The translations under genes and the position numbers were made by a program. A DNA stretch of 64,000 nt. It comes from Bacteroidota bacterium (GTDB lineage: Bacteria; Bacteroidota; Ignavibacteria; UBA10030; SZUA-254). The notes below the pieces were generated by a model that was not told where the DNA came from, did no database searches, and saw only the letters and a list, made by a program, of their open reading frames with translations. Below are positions 36,935 through 45,804 of the stretch, in pieces. The stretch spans positions 1 to 64,000 of the forward strand of contig DATDFQ010000043.1 of the NCBI GenBank assembly GCA_036522515.1, read 5' to 3'. Each line of letters opens with the position of its first letter. Within the stretch, counting starts at the first letter, position 1.

Positions 36935-38071
36935 TTGCCGAAATCGAAAGTCGCAGTCCTTAAGACGCGCCCGGAGACCGTTCTGGAGGACATCCAGCGC
37001 CTGATGGACCTCGCCGGCGTCGGGAAGGCGCTGGCGCACGGGGTGCCGACGATCCTCAAAGACAATATTTCCTGGCATTTTCCCTTTCCCGCGGCCAATA
37101 CCACGCCCTGGCAGATGGAGGGGACCATCCTTTCCCTGAGAAACTCGGGCTTCAGCGACCTCGTCTGCGTGCAGAATAAGACGGTCGTGACCAATGCGTT
37201 CAAGGGGGAGGATCTGAATAATTATGTCCCCATCTTCCGCCGGTACGACATCCCGGTCCTCTATAATTTCAGGGAGAGCGACATCCGGTGGGTCGAATAC
37301 ACTCCGAAAGCCAGGATGCATGTCCTCGACAAGATTTATCCCGACGGGATCACCATCCCCGAGTATTTCCAGGGAAAGAACATCGTTCACCTCCCCACGG
37401 TCAAGTGCCACATTTACACGACCACGACCGGCGCGATGAAGAACGCCTTCGGCGGGCTTCTGAACACGAAACGGCATTACACGCACAGCTGGATCCACAA
37501 GACGCTCGTCGACCTGCTCGCGATCCAGAAGGAACTCCACACCGGAATCTTTGCGATGATGGACGGCACAACGGCCGGGAACGGCCCGGGGCCCCGGACG
37601 ATGTATCCGGTCGTGAAGGATTACATCCTGGCAAGCTCCGACCAGGTGGCGATCGACGCCGTCTCCGCGAAAATGATGGGCTTCGACCCTCTGAGCATCG
37701 AGTACATCAATCTCGCCCACCAGGACGGCCTCGGGGTGGGGGATGTGAGGGACATCGAGATCGCCGGCTCCGATATCTCAAACGAATCGTGGGGATTCTC
37801 GGTGGGCGATAATGGAGCGAGCCGCATCGGCGATCTGATGTGGTTCGGCCCGCTCGCGAAATTTCAGAAGCTCTTTTTTCACACTCCGCTGGTGAATGTC
37901 TTCATCCTCGGATCGGAAGCCTACCACGATTACTACCGCTGGCCCCTCAAAGACCGGAAAACGTTCGAGCAATGGAAGAAGAACACTCACTGGGGCAGGC
38001 TTTTTCACGACTACGAGACAGGCGATGTATGGGAAGGCGTGACGGCGCTTGGGGCCCCAACGCCGCGCTGA
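36935..38071 (+). CDS. DUF362-domain protein
   Basis: This 378-residue protein has DUF362 features: the nucleotide-like early strand KVAVLKTRPETVLEDI, the core VHLPTVKCHIYTTTTGAMKNAFGGLL, and ILASSDQVAIDAVSAKMMGFDP. Unlike many family members it has no C-terminal 4Fe-4S ferredoxin motif. Function is not known. It follows the prenyltransferase by 4 bp (start TTG 36935) and overlaps the transporter gene, suggesting one transcript. Confidence 0.75.
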   Translation: MPKSKVAVLKTRPETVLEDIQRLMDLAGVGKALAHGVPTILKDNISWHFPFPAANTTPWQMEGTILSLRNSGFSDLVCVQNKTVVTNAFKGEDLNNYVPIFRRYDIPVLYNFRESDIRWVEYTPKARMHVLDKIYPDGITIPEYFQGKNIVHLPTVKCHIYTTTTGAMKNAFGGLLNTKRHYTHSWIHKTLVDLLAIQKELHTGIFAMMDGTTAGNGPGPRTMYPVVKDYILASSDQVAIDAVSAKMMGFDPLSIEYINLAHQDGLGVGDVRDIEIAGSDISNESWGFSVGDNGASRIGDLMWFGPLAKFQKLFFHTPLVNVFILGSEAYHDYYRWPLKDRKTFEQWKKNTHWGRLFHDYETGDVWEGVTALGAPTPR

Positions 38072-38963
38072 GCTACTGCTCCTCTCGGTCACGCTCATCT
38101 GGGGGAGCACGTTTGTCGTCACCAAGTCGATCGTCGGACCCAACTCACCGCTTTTCTACACCGCGCTCAGGTTCCTCCTCGCCTCGGTCACCCTCTTTCT
38201 TATTTTTCCCCGGCGGCTCCTGAAGATTCCCGCCCGTGCGCTCAGGCGGGGGAGCATTCTTGGTTTCTTCCTCTTTGCCGGGTTTGCGACGCAGACGGTG
38301 GGAATACAATACACGACCGCTTCCAAATCCGCATTCTTCACCGGGATGCTCACCGTCCTGACCCCCCTCGTCCATTTCATCGTGCAACGCTTCACCAGGG
38401 CGGGAAGGAAGGCCCTGAAGCTCGGGAATATCTTCGGGGTCATCTTCGCCGGCCTCGGACTCTATCTGCTGACGTCGCCTTCGGGGTCGGCATTTACCGC
38501 CGGCGACGCCCTGACCCTTGCCTGCGCGTTCTTTTTCGCATGCTATATCGTCTACCTCGACGTGGCCTCCGATGAACCCGACAAGGTGCAGTTGACCTTC
38601 GTCCAGTTCCTCTTCTGCGGGCTGGCCGGGCTGGCGTTCGCATTCCCGTTCGAAGAGATCCGGGTCGTGTTTACAGGCGCCTACGTGCTTTCGCTTCTCT
38701 ATCTCACGCTCTTCGCAACGGTATTGGCGATGTGGGTGCAGACCCGCTACCAGGGGGACACAACACCCACGCGCGCTGCGGTCATTTTCGCCATGGAACC
38801 GGTGATCGCGGCGTTCTTCGCCTACCTGGTCAGGGGGGAACTCATCGGCCTCGCGGGCCTGTTCGGGGGCGGGATGATCATCGCGGGCCTCCTTCTCTCG
38901 GAATTCTCCGACGAGATTCCCCTGTTGAACAAAACGGTTGCGGGTGCGCGCCAGGTTGTTTGA
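38049..38963 (+). CDS. EamA/DMT-family transporter
   Basis: This 304-residue inner-membrane protein has ten predicted helices in two EamA repeats (LLLLSVTLIWGSTFVVTKSI; LTLACAFFFACYIVYLDV). The C-terminal repeat includes ATVLAMWVQTRYQGDTTPTRAAVIFAMEPVIAAFFAYL, typical of the drug/metabolite exporter superfamily. The substrate is unknown. A TTG start at 38049 overlaps the DUF362 gene by 23 bp; no ATG is closer to the first helix. Confidence 0.88.
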   Translation: MGPQRRAELLLLSVTLIWGSTFVVTKSIVGPNSPLFYTALRFLLASVTLFLIFPRRLLKIPARALRRGSILGFFLFAGFATQTVGIQYTTASKSAFFTGMLTVLTPLVHFIVQRFTRAGRKALKLGNIFGVIFAGLGLYLLTSPSGSAFTAGDALTLACAFFFACYIVYLDVASDEPDKVQLTFVQFLFCGLAGLAFAFPFEEIRVVFTGAYVLSLLYLTLFATVLAMWVQTRYQGDTTPTRAAVIFAMEPVIAAFFAYLVRGELIGLAGLFGGGMIIAGLLLSEFSDEIPLLNKTVAGARQVV

Positions 38964-39009
38964 CTTTCACCCGATTTCCTCGTATGTTCACAATGCTGTT
39001 CGGGAAAGC

Positions 39010-39282
39010 ATGATCGTCGGGGCCCATATCATCGTCCAGGGAATGGTGCAGGGCGTGGGGTTTCGATTTTTTGTTCATCGCAGCGCCCTCCGCTCGGGCC
39101 TCGAGGGGTATGTCCGGAATCTCTTCAACGGCGAAGTGGAAATTGAGGTGGAGGGCGACCGGTCGCTCATCGAGGAACTCATCAAGGAGGTGACCGTCGG
39201 ACCTCGCGCAGCTGACGTCACACATGTGAAGGTGGACTGGAAAAAACCAGAACATCAATTCCGGAGATTTGAGATCCGATAA
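39010..39282 (+). CDS. acyP: Acylphosphatase
   Basis: This 90-residue alpha/beta enzyme hydrolyses acyl phosphates. The catalytic Arg19 in QGVGFRFFVHRSA and Asn37 in GYVRNLFNGEVEIEVEG are both present. Full family length. ATG 39010 is preferred over an upstream frame at 38938 because of length and the GGGAAAG before it. Confidence 0.93.
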   Translation: MIVGAHIIVQGMVQGVGFRFFVHRSALRSGLEGYVRNLFNGEVEIEVEGDRSLIEELIKEVTVGPRAADVTHVKVDWKKPEHQFRRFEIR

Positions 39283-39316
39283 CAGGCTCAATCAGGCCAT
39301 TTCTTAGTCAGACTTG

Positions 39317-39808
39317 ATGCGTTTTGGTTTTGGGTATGATATCCACCGCATGGTGGTCAACCGCAAGCTGGTGCTGGGAGGCGTCGAGATCCCGTTTATC
39401 AAAGGACTCCTCGGCCATTCCGACGCGGACGTCCTCTGCCACGCCTTCGCCGACGCCCTCCTGGGCGCCGCCGCACTGGGGGATATCGGCAAACATTTTC
39501 CCGATACAGACCCGCGCTTCAAAGATGTCTCGAGCCTTGTCCTCCTCAAACACGTCGTTGAGTTGATTCGATCGAACAGCTACGAGATCGTCAACATCGA
39601 CGCAACCGTCATACTCCAGCAACCCAAGATCAGCCCCTATATCAAACGGATGAGGGAAAATGTTTCGCAGGCACTCGGGGTGAAGATCGATCAGGTTTCG
39701 GTCAAGGCGACGACAAACGAAGAGCTGGGCTTCATGGGGACCGGCGACGGCGCGGCGGCGTACGCGGTGGCATCGATCCTTGACAAAAAGTCCGCTCCGG
39801 GCCCCTGA
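39317..39808 (+). CDS. ispF: 2-C-methyl-D-erythritol 2,4-cyclodiphosphate synthase
   Basis: This 163-residue trimeric Zn enzyme of the MEP isoprenoid pathway has metal ligands D8 and H10 (GYDIHRM) and LLGHSDADVLCHAFADALLGA. FPDTDPRFK and VKATTNEELGFMGTGDGAAAYAV are the substrate and cofactor loops. The ATG at 39317 directly follows a TTG in frame. No ispD is adjacent. Confidence 0.96.
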   Translation: MRFGFGYDIHRMVVNRKLVLGGVEIPFIKGLLGHSDADVLCHAFADALLGAAALGDIGKHFPDTDPRFKDVSSLVLLKHVVELIRSNSYEIVNIDATVILQQPKISPYIKRMRENVSQALGVKIDQVSVKATTNEELGFMGTGDGAAAYAVASILDKKSAPGP

Positions 39809-39819
39809 CCCTCCCCCCA

Positions 39820-40431
39820 TTGGTAGATTTTCTCTACTCCATAGACAAAGCGCTCTTCACCTTTTGCAATCAAACGATTGCAAATCCGGTCTTCGACCTC
39901 TCGATGCCGTTCCTGACCGATCTGAATCAGAAATGGTACGGGATTACCCTGTTCGCATTGCTCTGGCTCCTCCTGTTCTGGAAGGGAGGGAAAAGGGGAA
40001 GGGTCGTTGCGCTCCTGCTCATCCCCCTGATCACGCTGAGCGACCAGCTCAGCAGCTCGGTGATAAAAAATATCGTTCAGCGGCCGCGGCCGTGCCATAC
40101 CGTAAACGGAGTGGAGATCCTTCAGGATATCCGCGAGCTTGTTCCCTGCGGCAGCGGCTTTTCCTTTCCTTCGTCCCACGCCGTGAACAGCTTCGCGGCG
40201 GCTACGTATCTCTCCCACTTTTATGGCAGGTGGTCGTGGGCCTTTTACTCGTACGCCGTAGTGATCGGGTTTTCACGTGTCAGTGTGGGAGTGCATTATC
40301 CTTCGGACGTGGCGGGGGGCGGGCTTATCGGCTCCGCCTGCGCCCTTGTCGTCATCTACTGCTGGCGGGCGTTGGAACGCCGGTATCCTCCTCTTTCGCT
40401 CTCCGGCCCGGCCGGCGACGCGCATGAGTAA
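39820..40431 (+). CDS. PAP2-family membrane phosphatase
   Basis: This is a 203-residue protein with about five membrane helices and the full phosphatase signature: KNIVQRPRP (motif 1), PSSHAVN (motif 2) and SRVSVGVHYPSD (motif 3 with catalytic His). It probably acts on undecaprenyl pyrophosphate, phosphatidylglycerol phosphate or related lipids. The TTG start at 39820 lies 11 bp after ispF, and the gene overlaps lnt by 8 bp. Confidence 0.88.
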   Translation: MVDFLYSIDKALFTFCNQTIANPVFDLSMPFLTDLNQKWYGITLFALLWLLLFWKGGKRGRVVALLLIPLITLSDQLSSSVIKNIVQRPRPCHTVNGVEILQDIRELVPCGSGFSFPSSHAVNSFAAATYLSHFYGRWSWAFYSYAVVIGFSRVSVGVHYPSDVAGGGLIGSACALVVIYCWRALERRYPPLSLSGPAGDAHE

Positions 40432-42076
40432 TGAACCGGGTTCCGGCAGGCGCGAATTCACTCTTGCGCTCCTCTCAGGGATCCTCCTGGGAGTCTCTTT
40501 TCCGCCGCTTCACCTGGGAGCGCTCGCGGCCGTCGCGCTGGTCCCGTTGTTTTTCTCCCTGGAACAGGTCGCGGAGTACGGGAAGGCGCTCCGGCGTTGT
40601 TACCTCGCCTTTTTTGTCTTCAATCTGATCACCCTTTACTGGACGGGGGGATTCACGCACGCCCGGGATCCCTACCTGATGGCAGCGGGGGGATCGCTGA
40701 TCCTTGCCCATCCGTTCTTCTTTTTCATCCCGGTCGCGGCGTTGCTCTTCCTCAGGAAGAGATTCGGGCCGGCACTCTCCCTCTGGCTCATGCCGTTCCT
40801 GTGGGTTGCGTTCGAATACCTTCATTCGCTTGCCGATATTTCATTCCCCTGGCTCACGCTCGGGAACACGCAGACGGAAAACCTTCCGGCAATTCAAATT
40901 TCCTCCCTCACCGGCGTCTACGGAATCTCTTTCTGGCTCGTTCTGCTGAGTGTGATTGTCTATTCGATCCTCTCGGGGTTCCGGTCGGGACGCTTGAAGC
41001 TCAGGTCGGCCCGGGCGCTGATTCTCCTCGCGGCTCTTGCTCTCGTCTATCTTCTTCCCGTCGTCTACGGGACCGTTTTACTCAACTCCGGCGAGGGGTT
41101 CCCGGGCGAGCCGATCCGGATAGGAATCGTGCAGCCGAACATCGACCCGTTCGAGAAATGGCAGGAGCGCCCTGAAGAGCAGCTCGGGGTGTTACGGGAG
41201 CTGACGGACGAGGTGGGAAAGGAGAGGCCCGCGCTGATTCTCTGGCCGGAGACCGCGGTCCCGTTCTATGTGCTCGACCCCCGCAACCGCGGGTACCTGG
41301 AACTGATCAGGCGCCAGGTGGACAGTCTCGGGATACCGCTCCTGGCGGGAATACCCGATATCACCTACTACGGGGAGGGAAGCCGGATCCCCGCAAGCAG
41401 CAAGTCGTCGGTGGACGGGCGCCGGTACGACAATTATAACAGCTCGATGCTTCTGAAGCCGGGGGATGAGGAGATCCAAAAGTACGCGAAGATGCTTCTC
41501 GTTCCGTTCGCGGAACGGGTTCCTTTTTCGGAGGCCCTCAGTTTTCTGAACGCCATGCAATGGAATTTCGGGCTCGGAGGGTGGGGGATCGGGAAGGAAA
41601 AGACTCTCTTCCGCCTGGGCGGAGCAAAGGGGAGGGGTGATTCTGCCCGTGCCATTTCCTTCTCAAATTTTATCTGCTATGAGTCGATTTATCCCGGCTT
41701 CGTGGCCAGTTTTGTGCGGAACGGCGCGGAATTCCTGACTGTTATCACCAACGACAGCTGGTGGGGGAACACATCGGGGGCGTACCAGCATGCGCAAATC
41801 GCGGTGCTGAGGGCTGTCGAAAACCGGCGGTGGGTCGTTCAGTGCGCCAACGGGGGAGTCTCCTGTTTTATCGACCCGGCCGGCCATCTGCATCAGCCCA
41901 CGGAGATGTTTACGAAGCGAACCTTGTCCGGGGATATCGCCTCCCGCCGCTCGCTCACCTTGTATTCACGCATGGGAGACTGGTTCGGGCAGATGTGCCT
42001 CTTCCTCAGTCTGTTTTATCTGGCGGCTGGATTCGGGGAAAGATTTTACACGGCTTTTCGGAGGAAACAGGGATGA
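40424..42076 (+). CDS. lnt: Apolipoprotein N-acyltransferase
   Basis: This 550-residue inner-membrane enzyme adds the third acyl chain to lipoproteins. An N-terminal set of about six helices is followed by the periplasmic nitrilase-like domain. The catalytic triad is visible as E276 (LILWPETAVPF), K356 (YAKMLLVPFAERVPF) and C418 (SNFICYESIYPGF). A last helix closes the protein. It fits an organism with many lipoproteins, such as those in the 14.9-26.6 kb operon. It overlaps ltaE by 4 bp (ATGA). Confidence 0.94.
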   Translation: MSNEPGSGRREFTLALLSGILLGVSFPPLHLGALAAVALVPLFFSLEQVAEYGKALRRCYLAFFVFNLITLYWTGGFTHARDPYLMAAGGSLILAHPFFFFIPVAALLFLRKRFGPALSLWLMPFLWVAFEYLHSLADISFPWLTLGNTQTENLPAIQISSLTGVYGISFWLVLLSVIVYSILSGFRSGRLKLRSARALILLAALALVYLLPVVYGTVLLNSGEGFPGEPIRIGIVQPNIDPFEKWQERPEEQLGVLRELTDEVGKERPALILWPETAVPFYVLDPRNRGYLELIRRQVDSLGIPLLAGIPDITYYGEGSRIPASSKSSVDGRRYDNYNSSMLLKPGDEEIQKYAKMLLVPFAERVPFSEALSFLNAMQWNFGLGGWGIGKEKTLFRLGGAKGRGDSARAISFSNFICYESIYPGFVASFVRNGAEFLTVITNDSWWGNTSGAYQHAQIAVLRAVENRRWVVQCANGGVSCFIDPAGHLHQPTEMFTKRTLSGDIASRRSLTLYSRMGDWFGQMCLFLSLFYLAAGFGERFYTAFRRKQG

Positions 42077-43107
42077 ATCAAATCGATCTCAGAAGCGATA
42101 CCGTCACGCGGCCATCCGCTTCCATGCTGGAAGCGATGATGAACGCAAAGCTTGGCGACGATGTCTTCGGCGAGGACCCGACCGTGAACGCCCTCCAGGA
42201 GCGGGTTGCCTCGCTCTTTGGAAAGGAGGCTGCGCTCTTCGTGCCGACCGGGACGATGGGGAACGAGATCTGCATCAAGGCCCATACGAACCCCGGCGAT
42301 GAAGTCATCGTCGACCGGGAGTCCCACGTCTTCATCTACGAGACCGCGGGGCCGTCGCTCCTCTCCGGCGTGCAGCTGAACACCCTCCAGGGGAGGCGCG
42401 GAGTCTTCACGACAGAGCAACTCCAGCGCGCCGTGCGTCCCCGGGCTTACTACATGCCCCACACCTCGCTGATCTGCCTGGAAAACACGCACGGCCGGTC
42501 AGCCGGGTCGGTCGTCCCCCTCGCGGAGATCCGGAGAATCCGGGAATTCGCGCTGGAAGAGAAGATCAAGCTTCACCTCGACGGCGCCCGGCTCTGGAAC
42601 GCATGCGTCGCTTCCGGCACCGCCCCCGGAGAATATGCCGCATGCGTCGATTCTCTCTCTGTTTGCTTTTCGAAAGGGCTCGGCGCCCCGATCGGATCGA
42701 TCGTCATCGGCGACGCCCCCTTCATCGAGCGGGCGAGAAAGTACCGGAAAATCTTCGGCGGAGGCATGCGTCAGGTGGGAGTGCTTGCGGCCGCGGCGGC
42801 GTACGCCCTCGACCACAACGTCGAGAGGCTGAAAGAGGATCATGCCAAGGCGAAGCTCCTTGCGGAGCATCTGAGCGGGCTGAAGGCCTTCCGTGTGAAT
42901 ATGGAGGAGGTCCAGACGAACATGGTGATTGCGGAGACGGGGGCTTCGGGAAAGTCCCAGGCGGAAGTGTTAAGCTTGATGGCCGCAAAAGGAGTGCTCC
43001 TGACCTCCGAAGGGCCCACCGCCGTCAGGGCTGTCACCCATTTGGACGTCTCCCTGGAAGAGGTACGCCGGGCGGCAGGGATAATCCAATCTCTTTTTCA
43101 ACAATAA
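42073..43107 (+). CDS. ltaE: Low-specificity L-threonine aldolase
   Basis: This 344-residue PLP enzyme cleaves L-threonine or allo-threonine to glycine and acetaldehyde. It shows IDLRSDTVTRPS at the N-terminus, GDDVFGEDPTVN, HLDGARLWNACV and the PLP lysine K201 in CFSKGLGAPIGS. The ATG at 42073 overlaps the lnt stop; a much longer in-frame extension inside lnt is not credible. Confidence 0.94.
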   Translation: MNQIDLRSDTVTRPSASMLEAMMNAKLGDDVFGEDPTVNALQERVASLFGKEAALFVPTGTMGNEICIKAHTNPGDEVIVDRESHVFIYETAGPSLLSGVQLNTLQGRRGVFTTEQLQRAVRPRAYYMPHTSLICLENTHGRSAGSVVPLAEIRRIREFALEEKIKLHLDGARLWNACVASGTAPGEYAACVDSLSVCFSKGLGAPIGSIVIGDAPFIERARKYRKIFGGGMRQVGVLAAAAAYALDHNVERLKEDHAKAKLLAEHLSGLKAFRVNMEEVQTNMVIAETGASGKSQAEVLSLMAAKGVLLTSEGPTAVRAVTHLDVSLEEVRRAAGIIQSLFQQ

Positions 43108-43123
43108 AAGGACCGGGGTCTCC

Positions 43124-43591
43124 ATGCCGATCGATAGACTGAAGTTCAAACACGCCACTCAAGTCCGGGTCAGGAACTATGAAGTGGATTGGCAGGGGAT
43201 CGTGCATAACGCGGTGTATCTTCAGTACTTCGAGGTCGGACGTGTCGAATACCTTAAACACATCGGTATGGAGCTTGACCTCAATTCCATCCGGCAGGAT
43301 TCGAGGGTAGTGCTCGTCCGGAACGAGATCGATTACAAGGCTTCGGCGCGGTTTGACGACTTGCTCACGGTCCGGACCAGGGTCTCCTTCATCCGGAACA
43401 CCAGCTTCGGATTTGAAGGGATCATCGAGGATTCCGCGTCGAACCGGCTCGTCTCGGAAAATGTAGCGATTCATGTCTGGCTCCATCCCCGCACAGCGGA
43501 GCCGATGACGGTCGGCGACCGTTTCCGGAAAGCGGTGATGAAATTCGAAGGCGCCGATGTGGCGATTCTGGGCCCGACGCTCCTGACCTGA
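43124..43591 (+). CDS. Hotdog-fold acyl-CoA thioesterase (4HBT/YbgC type)
   Basis: This 155-residue protein carries the 4HBT signature YEVDWQGIVHNAVYLQYFEVGRVEYL near residues 19-44. The Asp and His-Asn positions are typical of acyl-CoA thioesterases of the YbgC/FadM group, followed by the beta-strands VRNEIDYKASARFDDLLTVRTRV. The natural acyl group is unknown. It lies 16 bp after ltaE. Confidence 0.88.
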   Translation: MPIDRLKFKHATQVRVRNYEVDWQGIVHNAVYLQYFEVGRVEYLKHIGMELDLNSIRQDSRVVLVRNEIDYKASARFDDLLTVRTRVSFIRNTSFGFEGIIEDSASNRLVSENVAIHVWLHPRTAEPMTVGDRFRKAVMKFEGADVAILGPTLLT

Positions 43592-43622
43592 GCATCGTCG
43601 GATCGTGCTCCGGTCTTTCCAC

Positions 43623-43689
43623 GTCGGTAGCCGCAGCCTTTAGGCTGCGGGCTTTTTGAATCCCGCAAGCTAAAGCTTGCGGCTACCGG
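43623..43689. repeat. Paired REP-like palindromic units (family A)
   Basis: GGTAGCCGCAGCCTTTAGGCTGCGG begins at about 43625. An inverted partner, CCGCAAGCTAAAGCTTGCGGCTACC, ends at about 43688. The two units differ in their core stem but keep the GGTAGCCGC flank. Confidence 0.8.
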
Positions 43690-43724
43690 TCCCTCACAGT
43701 CCCCCTAAGGGCCGAAGCGGCGAC

Positions 43725-43753
43725 TTGCAATTGAAGGAGAGGAGTGTTATATT
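43725..43753 (+). promoter_or_regulatory. Promoter of the rimP-nusA-infB operon
   Basis: TTGCAA (43725-43730), a 17-bp spacer and TATATT (43748-43753). A leader of about 85 nt would precede rimP and contains a terminator-like hairpin. Confidence 0.6.
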
Positions 43754-43770
43754 ATTTTCCGCCTCGCTTG

Positions 43771-43797
43771 AAAGTCCCGCCTCTGGGACTTTTTTTG
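43771..43797 (+). terminator. Leader terminator/attenuator before rimP
   Basis: AAAGTCCC (43771-43778) and GGGACTTT (43785-43792) form an 8-bp stem followed by T-rich sequence. It lies between the promoter at 43725-43753 and the rimP start at 43847. It would therefore stop transcription after a ~40-nt leader unless bypassed. Confidence 0.65.
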
Positions 43798-43846
43798 TTG
43801 ATGGGGTCAGAATGCCGGTTTTTCCTCGAATTTTGAGAAGTGCGAC

Positions 43847-44299
43847 GTGTCGATCGCTGGCCGTTTCGAAGAATTTGTCCGCCCGTTCGTGGAGGGACAG
43901 AACGCGTACGTGATCGACGTCTCGGTTCGCGGTGAGCGCGGCGGATCGTTGGCTGAAGTCTTCATCGATACCGATGAAGGCGTGACCACGGGACTTTGCC
44001 AGAAGATCAGCAAGGAGCTTGCCCGTGCTCTTGACGCCAGCGACCTGTTTCAGGGGCGTTACGATCTCGTCGTCTCATCGCCCGGCATCGAGCGTCCTCT
44101 GAAATTTCCCCGGCAATATCCGAAACATGTCGGCCGGAACATGAGCGTAAAAGTGAGGAAAGGTACGTCGGCGGAAACGCTCCGGGGCACGCTCCTCGAA
44201 GCCTCCGCGGAATCCATCCTTCTCGGGGTCACGGAGGAGGATCGGCGGACGATCCGGTTCGACGAGATCGCCGAGGCCAGAGTCGATTCCGCCTGGTAA
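43847..44299 (+). CDS. rimP: Ribosome maturation factor RimP
   Basis: This 150-residue cytoplasmic factor helps 30S subunit assembly. It has the N-terminal alpha/beta domain with YVIDVSVRGERGGSLAEVFID and the conserved SSPGIERPLKFPRQYPKHVG near residues 77-95, then an SH3-like C-terminal domain. It starts at GTG 43847 and is the first gene of the classic rimP-nusA-infB operon. Confidence 0.94.
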   Translation: MSIAGRFEEFVRPFVEGQNAYVIDVSVRGERGGSLAEVFIDTDEGVTTGLCQKISKELARALDASDLFQGRYDLVVSSPGIERPLKFPRQYPKHVGRNMSVKVRKGTSAETLRGTLLEASAESILLGVTEEDRRTIRFDEIAEARVDSAW

Positions 44300-44341
44300 G
44301 GGCGCGATGAGGTTCACACTGATTATCAAAATGGGGTTGAA

Positions 44342-45796
44342 ATGAATGTAGAGATCGTTGAATCGTTTTCCCAGATGGTCCGGGAAAAGCGGATGGACAA
44401 GGATATGCTGGCAGGCATCATCGAAGACGTCTTTTCGATGATGGTGCGGAAGAAATACGGCCAGGAAGCCCGCTTCGACGTCGTGGTGAACATGGACAAG
44501 GGAGATATCGAGATCTATCTCGAGAAGCAGATCGTGGAGCAGGTCACCGACCCGAGCACGCAAATCGACCTCGAGACCGTCCGGAAAAAGTCGGACGAAC
44601 CGCTCAACGTCGGGGACGATTTTGTGGAGGTCATCGACCTCCAGAGCTTCGGCCGAAGGCTTGTGATCAGCGCCAAGCAGAACCTGAACCAGCGGATCAA
44701 GGAGATCGAGAAGGAGATTATTTACAACGAATACAGCACGACGGTGGGGGAAATCATCGTCGGAGAGATCTACCAGATTCGCAAGGGGGAGATCCTGATT
44801 ATTCACAACCGGAACGAGCTCATTCTCCCCAAGAGCGAGCAGATCGCACGGGAACGGTACAGGAAGGGGGAGACGCTGAGGGCGATCGTGAAAGAGGTCC
44901 GGAAAAACGCCTCCAGCCCGCTCGTCATCATCTCGCGCTCCGACCCCAAATTCCTTGCGAAGCTGTTTGAGATCGAGATCCCCGAAATCTATGACGGTAT
45001 CATCGAAATCAAGGCGGTCGCGCGCGAAGCGGGAGAACGCTCGAAGGTGGCGGTGGAATCGCACGACGACCGGATCGACGCGGTCGGCGCGTGCGTCGGA
45101 ATGAAGGGCGTCCGCATTCACGCGATCGTCCGCGAGCTGAACAACGAGAATATCGACGTCATCAACTACTCCTCCAAACCCGCCGTCTTCATCCAGCGCG
45201 CTCTCTCCCCGGCCAAGCTCAAGAACGTCGAGGTCGATGAGGCCGCAAAGACCGCGACCGTCCTTGTCGACAAGGACCAGGTTTCCCTCGCGATCGGGCG
45301 GAACGGACAGAACGTCCGGCTCGCGTCGAAGCTGACCGGATTTGAGATCAATCTTGTGAAGGAGGGTGTCGAGGAAGAGTATGACATGGACCTCGGCGAA
45401 TTCCGTGAAGAACTTGGGGAACCGCTCTACGAACGGTTGGTGGACGAAGGGTACGACACCGCCCGGAAAGTGATCGATGCCAGCGCGGGGGATCTGATGG
45501 AGATCGAAGGGCTGACCGAGGAGAAGGTTCAGTCGATCAAGGCGATGATGCAGCGCGAGCTCGAGGAGGCGGACATCGAGGAGGAGGAGGACGGGCAGCC
45601 GGCTGTGCTGCCTGCGCCGCCGGCCGGGGCGGCCGGTAACAAGAACGGAAGCAAGGCCCCCGAGGAGGAGGCGGACGAGGCCGAGGAAGACGAGGAAGTC
45701 CCCGGTGAGCCCCGGGCGGAAGAGACCAACGTGGAGGAACCGGGCACGGGTGAGACTCCCGGGGGAAAAACCGACGACAAGGAGACTGACGCATAG
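44342..45796 (+). CDS. nusA: Transcription termination/antitermination protein NusA
   Basis: This 484-residue RNA-polymerase-binding factor has an N-terminal domain (1-130), an S1 domain (about 135-200, VGEIIVGEIYQIRKGEILI), KH1/KH2 (about 225-345, CVGMKGVRIHAIVRELNNENIDVI and LAIGRNGQNVRLASKLTGFEI) and one C-terminal HhH/AR-like repeat. The last ~70 residues are a Glu/Pro/Ala-rich disordered tail. Confidence 0.97.
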   Translation: MNVEIVESFSQMVREKRMDKDMLAGIIEDVFSMMVRKKYGQEARFDVVVNMDKGDIEIYLEKQIVEQVTDPSTQIDLETVRKKSDEPLNVGDDFVEVIDLQSFGRRLVISAKQNLNQRIKEIEKEIIYNEYSTTVGEIIVGEIYQIRKGEILIIHNRNELILPKSEQIARERYRKGETLRAIVKEVRKNASSPLVIISRSDPKFLAKLFEIEIPEIYDGIIEIKAVAREAGERSKVAVESHDDRIDAVGACVGMKGVRIHAIVRELNNENIDVINYSSKPAVFIQRALSPAKLKNVEVDEAAKTATVLVDKDQVSLAIGRNGQNVRLASKLTGFEINLVKEGVEEEYDMDLGEFREELGEPLYERLVDEGYDTARKVIDASAGDLMEIEGLTEEKVQSIKAMMQRELEEADIEEEEDGQPAVLPAPPAGAAGNKNGSKAPEEEADEAEEDEEVPGEPRAEETNVEEPGTGETPGGKTDDKETDA

Positions 45797-45804
45797 ACCA
45801 GCGC

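Noticed and set aside
41761..42072. A 104-codon N-terminal extension of threonine aldolase
   Set aside because: It lies entirely within lnt in another frame, and the conserved N-terminus begins at the ATG that overlaps the lnt stop.
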